A DNA stretch of 64,000 nt from Muricauda sp. MAR_2010_75 (GTDB lineage Bacteria > Bacteroidota > Bacteroidia > Flavobacteriales > Flavobacteriaceae). The translations under genes were made by a program, and so were the position numbers. The notes beneath the pieces were generated by a model. That model was not told where the DNA came from. It was given only the letters and a program-made list of their open reading frames with translations, and searched no databases. This document shows, one piece after another, positions 60,751 through 64,000 of the stretch (positions within the stretch are counted from its first letter, which is position 1; every line of letters starts with the position of its first letter). The DNA lies in assembly GCF_000745185.1 (NCBI RefSeq), contig NZ_JQNJ01000001.1, forward strand, positions 2,703,501 through 2,767,500, given 5' to 3'.

Positions 60751-62691
60751 TTAGAACGACTTTAAGGTACTATTTATTTCAGTAGATACCAAGTCGGAAA
60801 AAGCTTCTGTGTTTAAACTGCCTAAATCCTCACCACCATGCCTTCTTACTGAAATGGTTTCCGATGACTCTTCCTGCTCTCCCACGATGAGCATAAAAGG
60901 GATTTTTTTAAGTTCAGCCTCACGGATTTTCTTCCCAACCGTTTCATTCCTATTATCAATGAGCGCGCGAATTTCGTGATTTTCCAGTGAATTCAAAACT
61001 TTTTCCGCATATTTTTCGTGTTTCTCACTGACGGGCAATACAATAGCTTGTGTTGGAATCAACCATAATGGGAAGTTTCCACCGGTGTGTTCCAATAACA
61101 AAGCCACAAAACGTTCTATACTTCCAAAAGGCGCCCGGTGAATCATTACAGGCCTATGAAGCTCATTGTCACTACCCTTATAAGTAAGGTCAAAACGTTT
61201 CGGCAGGTTGTAATCAACCTGAATGGTGCCCAATTGCCAGTTTCTGCCTAGGGCGTCCTTCACCATAAAGTCAAGCTTGGGGCCATAAAAAGCAGCTTCA
61301 CCACTTTCTACAACGTAGTTGAGGCCTTTTTCATCCGCAGCATTGATAATGGCCTGTTCTGCTTTTTCCCAATCATCGGTGTTTCCTATGTATTTTTCAG
61401 GATTTTCCAAGTCGCGAACAGACACTTGGGCCGTAAAATTGTCAAAGCCCAAAGAATTCAATACATATAAGGTAAGGTCAATCACATTTTTAAACTCGTC
61501 GTTCAACTGCTCCGTGGTACAGAAAATGTGGGCATCATCCTGAGTGAAACCACGAACCCTTGTCAAGCCATGAAGTTCGCCACTTTGCTCATACCTATAT
61601 ACGGTACCAAATTCGGCATAGCGCTTGGGTAAATCTTTGTAACTAAAAGGAGTGCTATTATATATTTCACAGTGGTGGGGGCAGTTCATGGGTTTCAGTA
61701 GGAACTCCTCATCTTCTTTTGGGGTATGTATAGGTTGAAAACTGTCTTCCCCATATTTGGCATAATGCCCTGAAGTAACGTAGAGTTCTTTCTGGCCGAT
61801 ATGTGGTGTCACCACCATTTCATAGCCCGCTTTCTTTTGGGCTTTCTTTAAAAACTGTTCAAGACGTTCGCGAAGTGCAGCACCGTTGGGCAGCCACAAT
61901 GGAAGACCTTGACCTACCTTTTGTGAAAAAGTGAAAAGTTCCAATTCCTTTCCCAATTTCCTGTGGTCACGTTTCTTGGCCTCTTCCAAAAGTTCAAGAT
62001 ACTCCGTGAGTTCTTTCTGTTTTGGGAATGATATACCATAGACACGGGTCAACTGTTTGTTGTTTTCATCACCTCTCCAATAGGCCCCGGCCACACTCAA
62101 TATCTTAATGGCTTTTATACTGCCCGTATTGGGAATATGTCCCCCACGGCAGAGATCGGTAAACGTACTGTGATCGCAGAAGGTGATGGAACCGTCCTCC
62201 AAGTTTTCAATCAGCTCTACCTTATAAGGATTATGTTGGTCCTTATAATATTGAAGTGCATCTGCTTTGGAAACGCTGCGCATTTTATAGTCGTGCTTGC
62301 CGCGAGCAATTTCCAAAGCCTTTTTCTCAATTGCTGGAAAATCTTTTTCAGATACTGTGTGCTCACCAAAATCCACATCATAATAGAAGCCATTCTCAAT
62401 GGCTGGCCCTATGGTAAGCTTAATGCCGGGATATAATTCTTCCAAAGCTTGTGCCACCACATGCGATGTGGAGTGCCAAAAGGCCTTTTTGCCTTCTGCA
62501 TCGTTCCAAGTATAAAGGGTAAGGGTGCCATCTTCGGTTAGGGGTGTTGTAGTTTCCACAGTAGTATCGTTGAATTTGGCCGAAATTACATTTCGGGCCA
62601 ATCCTTCACTAATGCTTTTTGCAATCTCAATTGGTGTAGTTCCCTCAGAAACTTTCTTTACCGCGCCGTCAGGCAATGTGATATCAATCAT
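60751..62691 (-). CDS. thrS: Threonyl-tRNA synthetase
   Basis: A 646-residue class II synthetase. TGS domain about 1-60, HxxxH editing domain ([20 protein letters not shown] with HSTSHV at about 74-79), catalytic core from about 270 with [10 protein letters not shown] (zinc Cys and His), [14 protein letters not shown] and [14 protein letters not shown], then the anticodon-binding domain. It charges tRNA-Thr. The ATG at 62691 is preferred over an in-frame GTG two codons earlier. First gene of the thrS-infC-rpmI-rplT operon. Confidence 0.97.
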   Translation of the reverse strand: MIDITLPDGAVKKVSEGTTPIEIAKSISEGLARNVISAKFNDTTVETTTPLTEDGTLTLYTWNDAEGKKAFWHSTSHVVAQALEELYPGIKLTIGPAIENGFYYDVDFGEHTVSEKDFPAIEKKALEIARGKHDYKMRSVSKADALQYYKDQHNPYKVELIENLEDGSITFCDHSTFTDLCRGGHIPNTGSIKAIKILSVAGAYWRGDENNKQLTRVYGISFPKQKELTEYLELLEEAKKRDHRKLGKELELFTFSQKVGQGLPLWLPNGAALRERLEQFLKKAQKKAGYEMVVTPHIGQKELYVTSGHYAKYGEDSFQPIHTPKEDEEFLLKPMNCPHHCEIYNSTPFSYKDLPKRYAEFGTVYRYEQSGELHGLTRVRGFTQDDAHIFCTTEQLNDEFKNVIDLTLYVLNSLGFDNFTAQVSVRDLENPEKYIGNTDDWEKAEQAIINAADEKGLNYVVESGEAAFYGPKLDFMVKDALGRNWQLGTIQVDYNLPKRFDLTYKGSDNELHRPVMIHRAPFGSIERFVALLLEHTGGNFPLWLIPTQAIVLPVSEKHEKYAEKVLNSLENHEIRALIDNRNETVGKKIREAELKKIPFMLIVGEQEESSETISVRRHGGEDLGSLNTEAFSDLVSTEINSTLKSF

Positions 62692-62718
62692 GTACACTCC
62701 TTAATTTTGAATGGTGCG

Positions 62719-62749
62719 CAAAGATACTATCTTGAATTGATGCTTACAA
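62719..62749 (-). promoter_or_regulatory. Promoter of the thrS operon
   Basis: Reverse strand TTG (62749-62747), 20-base spacer, TATCTTTG (62726-62719); full consensus 28 bases before thrS. Confidence 0.65.
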
Positions 62750-62910
62750 TATATATATGGTTCATTTGGGGTAAGAAGGCTCTTATCAGAGGATTATCTA
62801 TGAGGGTGATAAAATAAGTTCTTGATTTTAGGGGTATAATGAGATTGTTGATGTTTAAAATGTTGACAATCAATTAAATAAAAAATTTTTCAATTTTTTT
62901 TGAAAATTGT

Positions 62911-62942
62911 TTTGTGGTATCATTTAAACCTCTCTATATTTG
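62911..62942 (+). promoter_or_regulatory. Promoter of the rRNA operon
   Basis: TTTG at 62911-62914, 20-base spacer, TATATTTG at 62935-62942: full Bacteroidota -33/-7 consensus behind a long A/T-rich upstream tract, about 195 bases before 16S. Confidence 0.75.
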
Positions 62943-62984
62943 CACCCGCTTAGCTGATAAGGCTGGGATGTTTCGGAAGGGGAT

Positions 62985-63010
62985 TCGGTCATGAAGGGCC
63001 GATTTTTTTT
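62985..63010 (+). terminator. Terminator-like hairpin in the rRNA leader
   Basis: TCGGTC, six bases, GGCCGA followed by eight Ts, about 40 bases into the predicted rRNA transcript. It looks like a weak intrinsic terminator or attenuator that the antitermination system would override. Confidence 0.45.
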
Positions 63011-63137
63011 CTGGGATGATTAAGGAAGAAGTTCATATACATATTGCAATAGACAGCGTAATTAGAGAGAAGAACCATTTTGATCACGGGATTGCGGATT
63101 TGTGCATTGGATATGCTTTAGAGATATTTAACGATGT

Positions 63138-64000
<863 letters not shown>

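Larger units (their letters stand above)
62698..63137. other. 440-base region between thrS and the rRNA operon
   Basis: Divergent control region. It contains the thrS promoter, a strong rRNA promoter, a leader hairpin with a T run, and the 5' processing stretch ahead of 16S rRNA (with AAGTTCATATACATATTG, the type of sequence that forms the RNase III stem). No reading frame of note. Confidence 0.6.

Overview
The window is a compact, mostly housekeeping stretch of a chromosome from the Bacteroidota, family Flavobacteriaceae. The 16S rRNA start at the right end, the TonB/DUF-type outer-membrane proteins, the DUF4295-rpmG-rpmB cluster, the zinc-ligand-free Tgt, the split transketolase and the repeated TAnnTTTG (-7) promoter boxes with little Shine-Dalgarno signal all agree. 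The 16S and protein sequences look closest to Muricauda/Allomuricauda (Flagellimonas)-type bacteria; this genus call is from memory of the family and is only moderately sure.

Layout. 1-7.9 kb: end of an unknown gene, a DUF4369 lipoprotein, DUF819 and DUF5916 membrane proteins, a secreted S1/P1 nuclease, an AraC regulator divergent from a small secreted protein, and a MOSC-DoxX pair. 8-16 kb: htpG, a candidate small structured RNA (about 10.05-10.19 kb), fabH, a TonB-dependent receptor, a CoA-binding protein and a sodium:solute symporter. 16-23 kb: recR, a lipoyl E2 acyltransferase, then a DnaQ-like exonuclease/FAH/HPt/CinA operon, then rpmB-rpmG-DUF4295 and ftsY. 23.1-24.9 kb: an AT-rich accessory insert (DUF6624 gene plus a ParDE-type toxin-antitoxin pair) splitting ftsY from rimO and bounded by palindrome-ended non-coding DNA. 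25-31 kb: rimO, a DoxX plus Tat-exported Gfo/Idh/MocA oxidoreductase pair, and a reverse-strand operon with two SRPBCC proteins and a class A beta-lactamase-like lipoprotein. 31-38 kb: a SurA-type chaperone pair with MoxR, aconitase, and a tandem of TlpA-like thioredoxins, one lacking its cysteines.

37.8-41.4 kb is a carotenoid operon (crtI-crtB-crtZ) led by a CarH/LitR-type MerR regulator with an intact adenosylcobalamin-binding motif, so pigment production is probably light- and B12-controlled. 41.6-46.5 kb holds tRNA-Leu(GAG), a MacAB/LolD-like export operon, a DUF2953-like/GerW pair divergent from it, and tRNA-Lys(UUU). 46.5-58.9 kb: aroK, a PyrR-like phosphoribosyltransferase, an S4 protein, an FKBP lipoprotein with calcium-binding-like repeats, a porin-like protein, split transketolase, tgt-lptF/G, accA, dnaB, a secreted protein often labelled asparagine synthetase B, and a Cof-type phosphatase. 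58.9-64 kb: YjbQ, the thrS-infC-rpmI-rplT operon (infC appears to start at AUA), and divergently the start of a 16S rRNA gene that runs off the window.

No CRISPR array, insertion sequence or prophage was seen. The less ordinary signals are the infC AUA start, the candidate small RNA before fabH, the cassette-like insert between ftsY and rimO, the GerW pair in a presumably non-sporulating organism, and a dispersed repeat that provides the start codon and first residues of a secreted protein.
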